Source: an uncultured Exiguobacterium sp. | GTDB lineage: Bacteria > Bacillota > Bacilli > Exiguobacteriales > Exiguobacteriaceae | DNA: 64,000 bases | Assembly: GCA_913775715.1 (NCBI GenBank) | Contig: CAJYMC010000007.1 | Coordinates: 186,001 to 250,000 of the forward strand | Direction: 5' to 3' | Shown here: positions 46,364-55,270 of the stretch, one piece after another | Numbering within the stretch: position 1 is the stretch's first letter | Layout: each line of letters begins with the position of its first letter | Notes under the pieces: generated by a model | Database searches by the model: none | What the model saw: only the letters and a program-made list of their open reading frames with translations | What the model was told of the DNA's origin: nothing | Position numbers and translations under genes: made by a program

Positions 46364-49300
46364 ATGAGACAGTGGGTCCGTTTGTTAGTAGCAAGCTTAC
46401 TGATTTTTTCAAGCTTTACGTATATACATGAACCGCATTCCAAAGCGGCGACAGGTGAAAAATTTAAAATTTTGGAGATTCGCGATGATTGGTCGACGAC
46501 GAACCGGATAGATCCGGGAACGACAATCACGTCGTTGTCATTGTTAAAAGAGCTGAATACCAGTCAATACGAAATCAAGATGATGACGGTCAAAGAACTA
46601 AATGCGTCTCGCTTCCCACTTGATGGCGCATTTGATGCGATCGTTTTTGATCCGTCTGTTTTTACGGAAGCAGATCGTTATTCTGTAAAAGTGTCTGATA
46701 CTTCTAAACAACATAATACGAGTAGAATTGAAAACGATATTACGAAATTAAAAGCAAATGAGATTCTGAAGAACTATATTCAAAAAGGTTTACCAGTATT
46801 TTTACACTCTGATGTGTTAACACATGCAACGAGTAATTTCACTTCGATTTTTAAGCCAAGCATGACGTCTGGTGCTGCGATTGCCTATACGGATTCAAAA
46901 CAGGTCGTCTCCCGATTACAATCCGAAAAAATTGAACGACCTCGTTTAAGCAAAGTAGCGGTTTCGCAGGCTGGTCAATCGTTAACATCGGTGGATAAAG
47001 CAGCACCGGCTTCACCAGATAAACCAATTGATTTTAATTTTACGCTTGATCAAACTACGGCTAATACACATGTCCAGTTGTATATTGATTTCAATAGTAA
47101 TGACCAGTTTGAGGAATCTGAAAAGGTCGATGAAAAACCAGCGGCGGTTTCTGGCTCCTTGTCCTATCAATTTGATGCACCGAGTTATACAGGACCACGG
47201 AACTGGATGATTAAAATCGTAAGTGAAGACGGACTCACAGATTATAAGACAGGAAGCTTCTTGATGAAAGACCAAGTGGCAGAAGCGAAGATTCTACAAG
47301 TCACGCGTTCCGGAACGAACGGTTCAATCAACGGTTTTATGAACTCAGGAACTTTACTAAAACAAGATGGGTTATATGATTTCAATGTAGAAGTCATTTC
47401 TGCGGACACGTTTAACAAAACATACACGACGAAAAATCTCAATACAGCATACGACATGCTGATTTTTGGTTTTCAAGATTCTTATGGTGCTGCTGCACTC
47501 AGTGATCCTGCATCGAATGCCATCCTTGACTTTACGAATACGGGTCAAGGATTGATGTTGACACACGACACGATCTTCAGACCAGCTCAATCTAGTAAAC
47601 CAGAGCTGTTCTGGGAAACGAAATTTGCCGATCTCGCTGGTCAAAAGAACTTTACGAATATGGGATATTCAGCACCTCGCACATCTGGTCAAGCAGTCAA
47701 ACAAAATGCCGGGGTCATGACTTCCTATCCATTTGCCTTAGCTGATACGGTTGCTATCGCAACGACACACAATCAATACTTTGGTCTAGATCTTGAACAA
47801 CCGGACTTGATTCCATGGTATAACATCCGTGAAAACAACCTCAGTAGTTCGAATCAGGCTGCCGGAAGAACAATTGGTGATGCGCGCAACCACTATTATA
47901 TGTATACCAAAGGAAATGTTACGTATTCCGGAGCAGGACATACTTCGAGCTTTAATCAACAACAAGAAAAAGAATTGTTCTCGAACACGATGTATCGCGC
48001 ATTCATTGGTGCAAACCATAAGCCGCTCATCAAGAACATCTTACCAACGGATAAATCAAGTTACCTCGAGAATGAACCGTTGACGATCTCGTATCAAGTC
48101 AATGATTACGATCTGCAAGATCGTGAGCTAAAGACACGGATCTATCTTGATAATGAGAAAGTCTTTGAAAACAATAAGTTGAAGAATAACTCGTTCGTCA
48201 GTCAATCCTTCGAATCAAAATTAAAAGGTAAAACAAGTGTTACGATTCGAATCGAAGCAGAGGATCAGCGGGGAGCTAAGGCAATCGAGACACGGACCGT
48301 TCAAGTTGTTCGACCTGCTGTTTCTGCTCCTTTCGTATTATCTCGTTCTATTGATCCGGCTACTATTCCTAATGGTGAGACGGCTGAAATTTCATATACC
48401 ATTAAAACAACACCTATGAAGCAACAAGAAGCTATTGGGGAGAATGGCTATATCAAAGGGAAATTTTCTGTGACGATGGAAAATATACTGTTCAATGAAA
48501 AATTACCGAGTAATTTAGAAGTGGTTTCAACTAGTGGGTTAAAGGATGCTATTATTTCTGGACAGTCTATAAAAGGCTACGCACCAAACATTGAATACGA
48601 GGAAGCACTTGAAGGCATTTACCAAGGGCAGTGGGTAGCTAAACAATCAGAAATAACATTTAAAGTAAAAGTAAAAGCTAAAGAATCTGCGGGAATTTAC
48701 ACGCTCGATAAAAAAGATAATGTGCTAACATCAACTAAAAATGTCTATAAAAATGAAACAAATCGTTCAGATAAACTAACGACAGTAAATAATGATCCAC
48801 AAGCATTTCCGACACTGGGCTACGCATTGACACCGGCATTTGCGACAAGTGCGAAGATTCCATCCGTCAAGATGGATATCACGACACCGTCGTATAAGGT
48901 CTTGCCAGAAATCAATCCAACAGGTAGTCAGTATGGAACATTAAAATGGTCGATTGTTGATCCGACGATCGCTTCAATCGATGAAGCAGGGGTCATTAAA
49001 CCGAAAAAAGTCGGGACGACACAAATCAAACTAGTCGTTCCTGTAGGTAACGGAAAAGAACTGACGGCGACATCTAATCTTGTCATTAATGATGTATTTG
49101 GTGGACTGATCGTAAGAAACGTACCGGATACACTGTATGTCGGTGAAACCAAATCCATGACAGGCATCGCCTCGATGATTTCAGGAAACGAGACACCTAT
49201 TCAGTGGATCATCACGAATGATTCACACGTCAAAACGACCGGTTTATCGAAAAACACATTAGATTTGACCGGAAAAACACCGGGAACGATCACAGTTAAA

Positions 49301-49963
49301 GCTGTCGTTCCAGCAGAAGTCGGAAGTTCAACATATCTTGCGCAATCTACGACGTATACGATTCAAGTGAAGCTACCGGAATTATCGGTTGCTCCAAGCA
49401 ATCTCGAACTTTGGGTCGGATCAAAACAAGATGTGACGGCAACATTCAAGCCGAATTACCCGTTACCATTTACGACATCTACGCTGAGTAATGCGATTGA
49501 ACTGACACCGACAGCGAACGGTTATACGATTACAGGTAAGACAGGTACTCCAAATGGTGCTGTCGAAGCGTTACTCACGTTGACGGATTTCCCAGATACG
49601 GTAGCGAAGACACTCGTTCGAGTCCGTGAGAACCCGATCAATATAACCGCTGATGATTTAACCATGACGATGAAGGATGAAAATAAACGACCACTTTTAG
49701 GATGGTTCCCGGAAACGACGACTGAACGATTTTACCGGATGGAAGTGACGCAAGGGAAAGAGTACGTCAAAATCGATCCGACGGGTCAAGCTTTACAACC
49801 GTTACGCCCTGGGGTGGCTCGCATTAAAGTAACTGTGCTAAAAGAAAATAAAGATGTGTTGGAAGTCTTGAAAAATGATCAGAAAACACCTTTGAGTACA
49901 ACATTTAAGGTGACAATTGGTTCAGATTCAGGATCAACCGACTTGGATGGAGATGTATATTAA
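46364..49963 (+). CDS. Giant exported protein of the pilus locus, DUF5057-like with an Ig-like domain
   Basis: A 1199-residue protein with a Sec signal peptide (residues 1-29, hydrophobic core LLVASLLIFSSF, cut near SKA-ATG). Two related alpha/beta units can be seen: residues 32-160 (KFKILEIRDDW, FDAIVFDPSVF) and about 300-430 (AKILQVTRSGT, YDMLIFGFQDSYG, GQGLMLTHDTIF). The second resembles the DUF5057 family. Ig-like beta domains follow, one of Big_2 type near 840-905 (LKWSIVDPTIASID, GVIKPKKVGTTQIKLVV). There is no LPXTG motif, SLH domain or C-terminal membrane segment, so it is secreted or held by partners. GAGGAGA lies nine bases upstream. Its place beside the minor pilins suggests a pilus tip or adhesion role, which is inference. 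Confidence 0.7.
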   Translation: MRQWVRLLVASLLIFSSFTYIHEPHSKAATGEKFKILEIRDDWSTTNRIDPGTTITSLSLLKELNTSQYEIKMMTVKELNASRFPLDGAFDAIVFDPSVFTEADRYSVKVSDTSKQHNTSRIENDITKLKANEILKNYIQKGLPVFLHSDVLTHATSNFTSIFKPSMTSGAAIAYTDSKQVVSRLQSEKIERPRLSKVAVSQAGQSLTSVDKAAPASPDKPIDFNFTLDQTTANTHVQLYIDFNSNDQFEESEKVDEKPAAVSGSLSYQFDAPSYTGPRNWMIKIVSEDGLTDYKTGSFLMKDQVAEAKILQVTRSGTNGSINGFMNSGTLLKQDGLYDFNVEVISADTFNKTYTTKNLNTAYDMLIFGFQDSYGAAALSDPASNAILDFTNTGQGLMLTHDTIFRPAQSSKPELFWETKFADLAGQKNFTNMGYSAPRTSGQAVKQNAGVMTSYPFALADTVAIATTHNQYFGLDLEQPDLIPWYNIRENNLSSSNQAAGRTIGDARNHYYMYTKGNVTYSGAGHTSSFNQQQEKELFSNTMYRAFIGANHKPLIKNILPTDKSSYLENEPLTISYQVNDYDLQDRELKTRIYLDNEKVFENNKLKNNSFVSQSFESKLKGKTSVTIRIEAEDQRGAKAIETRTVQVVRPAVSAPFVLSRSIDPATIPNGETAEISYTIKTTPMKQQEAIGENGYIKGKFSVTMENILFNEKLPSNLEVVSTSGLKDAIISGQSIKGYAPNIEYEEALEGIYQGQWVAKQSEITFKVKVKAKESAGIYTLDKKDNVLTSTKNVYKNETNRSDKLTTVNNDPQAFPTLGYALTPAFATSAKIPSVKMDITTPSYKVLPEINPTGSQYGTLKWSIVDPTIASIDEAGVIKPKKVGTTQIKLVVPVGNGKELTATSNLVINDVFGGLIVRNVPDTLYVGETKSMTGIASMISGNETPIQWIITNDSHVKTTGLSKNTLDLTGKTPGTITVKAVVPAEVGSSTYLAQSTTYTIQVKLPELSVAPSNLELWVGSKQDVTATFKPNYPLPFTTSTLSNAIELTPTANGYTITGKTGTPNGAVEALLTLTDFPDTVAKTLVRVRENPINITADDLTMTMKDENKRPLLGWFPETTTERFYRMEVTQGKEYVKIDPTGQALQPLRPGVARIKVTVLKENKDVLEVLKNDQKTPLSTTFKVTIGSDSGSTDLDGDVY

Positions 49964-49981
49964 AAAGTGGGGAAGTTGGAT

Positions 49982-50668
49982 ATGAAACGAAAACGCATCG
50001 TTATCATCCTGTTGATCGTGATTTTGACTGGAGTCGGAGTTACAAGTTACGTCATCCAATCGAATCGAAAAACTGAACTAGAACAGGCGTTGCGTTCAGA
50101 AAAGCCTACGGAATTAGCATCCGCGTTAAAGAGTTCAGACATGTCTACATCGGAAAAAAATCGTTATATTGGTCGTTTTCAAGAGACGCTTGCATTTGAA
50201 AAGGCTGAATTGCTATTAGATTCTAAGACATCTCAAAATCAAATGAATTGGTTTTATGCAGCGCGATTTGCTCCTCGGGATACAGTGGCTACTTGGCTTC
50301 AAAAAGGAGCAAAGGTAAATCAATTAAATCAGAAGAAACAATCTGTGCTTCATGTGGCAACGAGTGTGAATCGTTCCAGTGATGCGTATGCTTTACTCGT
50401 CAAGCGCGCAACGTCTAAAGATTTAAATCGAATCGATGCTTACGGTCATACACCTTTGTTTTATGCCACACTTGATCAAAATGAGACAGTCATCGAGTTA
50501 CTTCTAGGGGCTGGTGCCAATCCGAACTTAGGAAAAGAATGTCCGATCTATGAGACAGTCAAACAAAATCGAAAAGACTTATTTGAATTATTAAAGCAGC
50601 ACGAGGCAAAAGTGGAAACAAAACAAGTAAAGAAGATTGCAAAAATGTATCGTGCCACGGCATTTTAA
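49982..50668 (+). CDS. Membrane-anchored ankyrin-repeat protein
   Basis: A 228-residue protein. Residues 5-25 form one hydrophobic segment after a basic MKRKR start, so it is a type II anchor or an uncleaved signal. The outer part has about three ankyrin repeats in its second half (KQSVLHVATSVNRSSDAYALL, DAYGHTPLFYATLDQNETVI, ELLLGAGANPNLG). The ATG at 49982 is chosen because GGGGAAG precedes it. It starts 18 bases after the giant gene, so the two are probably one transcript and their products may interact. I know no standard pilus subunit of this type. Confidence 0.75.
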   Translation: MKRKRIVIILLIVILTGVGVTSYVIQSNRKTELEQALRSEKPTELASALKSSDMSTSEKNRYIGRFQETLAFEKAELLLDSKTSQNQMNWFYAARFAPRDTVATWLQKGAKVNQLNQKKQSVLHVATSVNRSSDAYALLVKRATSKDLNRIDAYGHTPLFYATLDQNETVIELLLGAGANPNLGKECPIYETVKQNRKDLFELLKQHEAKVETKQVKKIAKMYRATAF

Positions 50669-50677
50669 GCAATAACG

Positions 50678-50710
50678 AAGAGCCCCTCATCAACTCGATG
50701 AGGGGCTCTT
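50678..50710. terminator. Shared hairpin between convergent ankyrin and PilX-like genes
   Basis: A 14-bp perfect stem (50678-50691 with 50697-50710), loop AACTC. T tracts are weak on both sides, but the position between convergent genes fits a shared terminator. Confidence 0.8.
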
Positions 50711-50714
50711 ATGA

Positions 50715-52286
50715 TTACTGTTGAATGCGTTTTGGTGTTTCGACATACATTTGGACGGAGCGATTTAAAGGTAGTAAAGAAGTTGGATTTTTCAAAACGG
50801 TTGCATCATAGGCCATGCGTAATCGAGAAGCTTCAATATCCGAAGATTTATTGGCGATCATGAGTCGCTCTAAATCCCTCACATTGGCAGGGAACTGATT
50901 CTCTGCTAAATCGAGTTTTCCACGATAGGCGTTTACTTCTAGTTTCCCTTTCGTAAAGATTCCACCACGTACGTTCATCGTCGACCCAACAGAGTAGATC
51001 GTATTGATTTGATCGTCATCGCTGTAAAGGAAAGCATTTAAGTCGGGCGTAGTCGTTCGGGGTGTTGAAAATTTATTCACTCGGTTAATGACGAGTGTTC
51101 CTTTACTCAGTAGAATTAACGTGTTTTGTTTCGTTGAGGAAGCGAGACCTTGAATATTCGCATCATCGAGACGACTTGTACCTGTCGTATAAATCGTTGT
51201 CGCAAAACCCACATTCCCTCGAACGAGAAGATTTCCTAATATGACAAGCGGGCGTTTGATTTCTAACGGCTGATCAACGGAATTCAAAGAAGAAATCGTC
51301 AGATTCCCATTAATGATCAAGGGCTCGAGCGTTTCTTGTACTAGATCATCCGTCAATGTGATCGTGTTGTTTGTGTTCGGTGCCGGGCTAATCATCTGTC
51401 GTTTCGTATCAAGTGCCGTCAAAAAAGGACCTGTTAAGATTGATTGTGGAATAGCCGAGTCCTTTAAGGAGGTAGTAATTTGTGCAATCGGTGTATTCAC
51501 CGGCAGCTTCAAAAAGTCATTCAAAGCATAGTTAAAGTCGAATGGAACAAGCGCCTCTTTCGTTGAGACGAGGTCTGTTGCTCCTTTTGGATCAAAGATG
51601 CTACGGTCACAAGATAAATAATCTTCACATTGCAGTAATGGTAGATTTTTTTCTTGGAACACCCGAATTTGACCAGCGACATATGGGAGTGCTTGTGTAT
51701 TCGTGAACGTCCCATTTTCATTATTGTATTTAAAATAAGGAGTAGCGGTTGCTTTCAAAGGGTTTCGTGAGAAAATATTACCTTCGATGAAAGGAGCACC
51801 TTTGATAATGACTTGGTTATCCGAACCAAGCGTATAGTACAAAAAGCTTGGAATAGCGGACAGATACACGCGTTGGCGGTATGTCTTACGAATCATAGGC
51901 TGATCACCCTTTTGTTTCTCAACTGTTGCGGTTAAATCTAATGCTTTGACACGGATGTTCGAGGCAGTCTCGTTTACTTCGACCGTGACACTCGGAACGA
52001 TGGATTTTAAAGGTAAGACGATTGCGCTATTTAAATTACTGAATAGTGCTTGTGAAGATGTCGTAGGTGAAGTCCCAGTCGTCTTGACAACGATTTGTTG
52101 TAATGCAGCAACGGCTTTATCTAAGTCATTTTGAGTGGATGTCTCGACATCGATATCCGTTTCACGAATCTCAGTTAATCGTGTGGACTGTAGACTGATA
52201 CCAATCGTGGCTACGGCAAGAACGGAAAGTACCGTTAGCGTGACGAGTACGAATAATAAAGTGTAGCCTTGTTCAGATTTACGCAT
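50715..52286 (-). CDS. Large prepilin-like protein (PilX/GspK-like)
   Basis: A 523-residue protein with a prepilin leader MRKSEQG and a hydrophobic helix YTLLFVLVTLTVLSVLAVAT. Position 5 of the mature form is Phe, not the usual Glu, a feature known from GspK-type tip pseudopilins. The long rest is beta-rich and repetitive (LIINGNLTISSL, LVILGNLLVRGNV, IYSVGSTMNVRGGIFTKG), like a beta-helix or bactofilin-like fold. A CEDYLSC pair could form a disulfide. Last gene of the minus-strand block. AAAGGAAC precedes the ATG. It is probably a minor pilin at the pilus tip. Confidence 0.75.
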   Translation of the reverse strand: MRKSEQGYTLLFVLVTLTVLSVLAVATIGISLQSTRLTEIRETDIDVETSTQNDLDKAVAALQQIVVKTTGTSPTTSSQALFSNLNSAIVLPLKSIVPSVTVEVNETASNIRVKALDLTATVEKQKGDQPMIRKTYRQRVYLSAIPSFLYYTLGSDNQVIIKGAPFIEGNIFSRNPLKATATPYFKYNNENGTFTNTQALPYVAGQIRVFQEKNLPLLQCEDYLSCDRSIFDPKGATDLVSTKEALVPFDFNYALNDFLKLPVNTPIAQITTSLKDSAIPQSILTGPFLTALDTKRQMISPAPNTNNTITLTDDLVQETLEPLIINGNLTISSLNSVDQPLEIKRPLVILGNLLVRGNVGFATTIYTTGTSRLDDANIQGLASSTKQNTLILLSKGTLVINRVNKFSTPRTTTPDLNAFLYSDDDQINTIYSVGSTMNVRGGIFTKGKLEVNAYRGKLDLAENQFPANVRDLERLMIANKSSDIEASRLRMAYDATVLKNPTSLLPLNRSVQMYVETPKRIQQ

Positions 52287-52304
52287 GATTAGTTCCTTTC
52301 TGAA

Positions 52305-52925
52305 TTAAAATCCAATCGTACTCGTGAAGGTTTGTACTTCTTCTTGATCAGTTGACTGGATTCTAGTCGTAATGGTCAAAATGCCATGGATGACATAACG
52401 ACCAGGATACGTACTTCCGGTGATCGTTTGATATTCAGGACTAGATAATGTGAAGGTTTGAAAGAGTTCGGATTGCTCATCGATCGATTGTGGCTCTGAC
52501 GTATAGACGAGTTTATCGCCTTGTTGCTGCTCGGTCAGGAACGTATATGTAACAGGCTTCACGGTAGATGCGGATGCTGAAGCCTCTTCTGTTGCATTGA
52601 ATGGCTGAAATCCGCTAGCTCGTTCGAGTAATCCGGTCTCATTGTTCAACGTAGGCAATGTTCTTTTATAAAAAGAGAGCGTTTTGGATTCATCGATGCG
52701 AATCGCATCAAAGCCACTAACCTCATTTAAAATGATTCCGATCCGACTATCCGCTTCACTACGTAATTCACTAATGATACCAGTCGCCCGAAAACTTTTC
52801 GTTCCAGAAATGAATACCGTCAAGATGACAGCACTGAAAATAGAAGCAACGACGATCGAGACAAGTAGTTCGACGAGTGTGAATCCTTCACTTTGTCGTT
52901 GGAAAGCTTTGGTTGAGCGTCGCAT
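52305..52925 (-). CDS. Minor pilin, PilW-like prepilin
   Basis: A 206-residue prepilin. The leader is 14 residues ending in Gly, and the mature N-terminus is FTLVELLVSIVVASIF with Glu at position 5, followed by a globular beta-rich domain without cysteines (a PilW/GspJ-like layout). The prepilin peptidase encoded at 59.9 kb should process it. Its start lies 38 bases inside the end of the upstream prepilin gene, so the two are coupled. AAAGGA lies about ten bases upstream. Confidence 0.82.
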   Translation of the reverse strand: MRRSTKAFQRQSEGFTLVELLVSIVVASIFSAVILTVFISGTKSFRATGIISELRSEADSRIGIILNEVSGFDAIRIDESKTLSFYKRTLPTLNNETGLLERASGFQPFNATEEASASASTVKPVTYTFLTEQQQGDKLVYTSEPQSIDEQSELFQTFTLSSPEYQTITGSTYPGRYVIHGILTITTRIQSTDQEEVQTFTSTIGF

Positions 52926-53415
52926 TCGTAATCGATCCTTTCAAAGTCGTAATCGGTTCAGTCGTTCCTTCTACATACACATACACATACAGATCGAGTA
53001 GATTCGGATTCACTTCACCTTCCATTTTATGAGGTGTCACACTGTACTTCACATCAAATGAAATATTGTTGATTTCTGGATCAGTAAAAATTGACGTACA
53101 AATAGCCGATACACCACAAGAAGGAGTGGCGGGTTCTGGAATCACATAATTTCCATTTAAGTAAACGGCATTCAATGCTTCTTGAGATAATGAAACAAAA
53201 GAAAAGGGTTCATTCGCTGTTGCTTCGATGGCTTCTCGTTTTATGTAGGAAGTAGCATTTTTAGCTAAATAATTAGCAAACGTTAACTCCGTACTATCTC
53301 GCGAAGCTGCGAGGGATTGTGAAAAAATACTAATTAATGAGACCGAGATAATCGATAGGATCGTAATACTGACAAGTACCTCAATCAATGAAAATCCGTC
53401 TTGTTTATGTTGCAT
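52888..53415 (-). CDS. Minor pilin, PilV-like prepilin
   Basis: A 175-residue prepilin: leader MQHKQDG, mature N-terminus FSLIEVLVSITILSII with Glu5, then a globular domain with two cysteines (PSCGVSAICTS) that may form a small disulfide loop. It is the first gene of the divergent three-gene block and is preceded by an AGGTGAG-type site. The C-terminal end is encoded by an in-frame (ACATAC)3 hexamer repeat (52973-52990 as read on the plus strand). Confidence 0.82.
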   Translation of the reverse strand: MQHKQDGFSLIEVLVSITILSIISVSLISIFSQSLAASRDSTELTFANYLAKNATSYIKREAIEATANEPFSFVSLSQEALNAVYLNGNYVIPEPATPSCGVSAICTSIFTDPEINNISFDVKYSVTPHKMEGEVNPNLLDLYVYVYVEGTTEPITTLKGSITNATLNQSFPTTK

Positions 53416-53516
53416 ATGCTCACCTCTTCATTTCAATCGGTAACAATTTCATTCATGTGATGAACAGTAAAATCGACAGACATTCTCATTTAGAGAAAAG
53501 AATTGTCAGGATAGAC

Positions 53517-53545
53517 TTATGTTTCATCATGATATTCATTATAAT
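53517..53545 (+). promoter_or_regulatory. Possible promoter of the main pilus operon
   Basis: TTATGT (53517-53522), a 17-base spacer and TATAAT (53540-53545), in the 178-base region between the divergent prepilin block and the VanW-like gene. The -35 is poor. No minus-strand promoter could be fixed by eye. Confidence 0.45.
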
Positions 53546-53593
53546 GGAAATACTAGGCACCTGAAATGATTAATTCATACAGAAAGGAAACAG

Positions 53594-54931
53594 ATGATGC
53601 TCAATACAAAGCGTTTTGCTATACATACAATGTTACTCGTCGTACTCGTGGTGTTGATTTATGTGCCATCGTTCGCACTCATTTCCTTTACAGGAAAAGC
53701 AACGGAACAAACAACTTTTTCTGAAACGGCGAAAGTTGGATCTGTTCCCGTAAGCGGCATGAGTCGTAAAGAAGCTGAATCCGCAGTCCAAAAAGCGATT
53801 ACGGAATGGTCCAAAAAAACACCGTTAACAACGGGTACAGGAGAAGAAACGTTACCGGTACCAACTGAATTGGTGACATTTGATTCTGAGGAATCTGTTA
53901 AAAAAGCGTCTCTGAAAACGGGAGGAGACTTAATTCTCTCAATCGATGAGGAAATGCTAAAAAGTTTCCTTTCTACACAACCTGTCAGTTATTCGCAAGA
54001 ACAAACGGAAGCGTTTAAAACATGGCTAACGAATACAAGCAAGACATTAACCGAAGGGAATTTTGATCCTTCACAAACGTCAGAATTGTCTGCGGAAGGT
54101 GAGGTCGTATCAAGTATCACGTTCTCAACACGTTCAGCAGCAGAAGAACAGATGATTACGGGTATGGCTAATGTCGAAATCAAGCCGGATCAATTAATGA
54201 ATGTGAAAACGTATGGTATGGATCCGATTGCCGCTTCTTACGTTGGAAGTAAATTATATGAATTGTTCGCAAAAACACCATTTGAAATTGTGGAACGCAT
54301 GCCACATGCGACACTTCCCGATGATATTACACTCGGTTACGATGTCAAAATCGACGAAAAAACAGACTTTGCTGTTCGTAATACGCAAGCATCGGTCTAT
54401 CGCCTCGTCGCCAAACAAGAGGGAAGCGACGTTACGATTGAACTACGCGGAGCACCGATAAAAGAGGCAGTGACTGTCGTGTTGGAAGGTGAAAAAACGA
54501 TTCCATTCAGAACCATCACACGCTACTCTGCTACGCTTTCAGCCGGTACGACGAATGATACGCAAGCTGGCGAAGAAGGAAAATCGATTGAAGTGTATCG
54601 TGTGACGAAAACCACTAAAGGAGAACAGAAAAAACTTCTTTCCTTGGATTTTTATGCAGCGATTCCAGCTGTCATCACGAAAAGCAGTCAAGAAGAACAG
54701 GCTCCTGTCGTAGTTCCGCCAACGGAGGAAACACCATCTGAGGACGGAACGGATTCTGAAACGCCGGATGAATCGAACCCTGAGGATTCGCAAACGGACG
54801 GTACGGTCGAAACGCCAGATACTCCTACTTCCCCAGATAGTCCAGAATCACCAACGGTACCAGACGAGGAAAATCAAGGGGATCCGGCTTCACCAGTAGA
54901 CGATGAATCGACAGGGAAAGCGGTCGGTTAA
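53594..54931 (+). CDS. VanW-like extracytoplasmic membrane protein heading the pilus operon
   Basis: A 445-residue protein with one N-terminal membrane segment (residues 10-34). GSVPVSGMSRKEAESAVQ, near 50, resembles the peptidoglycan-binding-like region that precedes VanW domains. Residues 215-280 (SKLYELFAKTPFEIVERMPH, TDFAVRNTQASVYRLVAK) match the end of a VanW-type domain. A G5-like beta segment follows (about 315-360), then an 80-residue tail rich in Pro, Glu, Asp, Ser and Thr, probably spanning the wall. Two adjacent ATGs are possible (53594, 53597). First gene of the plus-strand core operon, so a role in carrying the pilus through the wall is plausible but unproven. Confidence 0.68.
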   Translation: MMLNTKRFAIHTMLLVVLVVLIYVPSFALISFTGKATEQTTFSETAKVGSVPVSGMSRKEAESAVQKAITEWSKKTPLTTGTGEETLPVPTELVTFDSEESVKKASLKTGGDLILSIDEEMLKSFLSTQPVSYSQEQTEAFKTWLTNTSKTLTEGNFDPSQTSELSAEGEVVSSITFSTRSAAEEQMITGMANVEIKPDQLMNVKTYGMDPIAASYVGSKLYELFAKTPFEIVERMPHATLPDDITLGYDVKIDEKTDFAVRNTQASVYRLVAKQEGSDVTIELRGAPIKEAVTVVLEGEKTIPFRTITRYSATLSAGTTNDTQAGEEGKSIEVYRVTKTTKGEQKKLLSLDFYAAIPAVITKSSQEEQAPVVVPPTEETPSEDGTDSETPDESNPEDSQTDGTVETPDTPTSPDSPESPTVPDEENQGDPASPVDDESTGKAVG

Positions 54932-54947
54932 ACGAGGAGGAAAAAAT

Positions 54948-55262
54948 ATGAATTGGACGACGATTGCGATTGAACTGGGAATCATCATCGGACTTGCGAC
55001 AATCATTTGTGGATTGATGTTTGCTGTGACGATTCCGTTCGTGACCTCGATTCAAGCGAAGTCAGTCTTATCGATTGCGGCGATCATCATCGTCACTTTG
55101 ATCTATTTCAGTGTTCAGCTAGATTGGATTAGCAATCCACTAGTCATCATCAGCCTGTTCGTGTTGTGTGTGGTGACTGGGGCTGTCACTAGTGTATTGG
55201 ACGAAAAGAAACAAAAACGAGCTGTAGTGGTAGAAGATGAATCATTGCGCGCGGAAGGATGA
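54948..55262 (+). CDS. Small membrane protein of the pilus operon
   Basis: A 104-residue protein with three hydrophobic segments (about 5-30, 36-58 and 63-85) and a charged C-terminal end (DEKKQKRAVVVEDE). The ATG at 54948 follows GAGGAGG with ideal spacing. An ATG at 54903 lies inside the previous gene. It sits 16 bases after the VanW-like gene and eight before pilB. Not recognised as a known pilus component. Confidence 0.72.
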   Translation: MNWTTIAIELGIIIGLATIICGLMFAVTIPFVTSIQAKSVLSIAAIIIVTLIYFSVQLDWISNPLVIISLFVLCVVTGAVTSVLDEKKQKRAVVVEDESLRAEG

Positions 55263-55270
55263 CGGACTAA

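Noticed and set aside
46240-46431. 63-codon frame overlapping the end of folC and the start of the giant gene
   Set aside because: It overlaps two supported genes in a different frame and has no recognisable product.
52973-52990. (ACATAC)3 hexamer repeat in the PilV-like gene, possible phase-variation tract
   Set aside because: The unit is six bases, so gain or loss keeps the frame and only changes the number of Tyr-Val pairs. Three copies are too few for frequent slippage.
46364-54931. Prophage or insertion sequence as the source of the AT-rich pilus-adjacent region
   Set aside because: No integrase, transposase, terminal inverted repeats or phage structural genes are visible. The genes fit one pilus theme.
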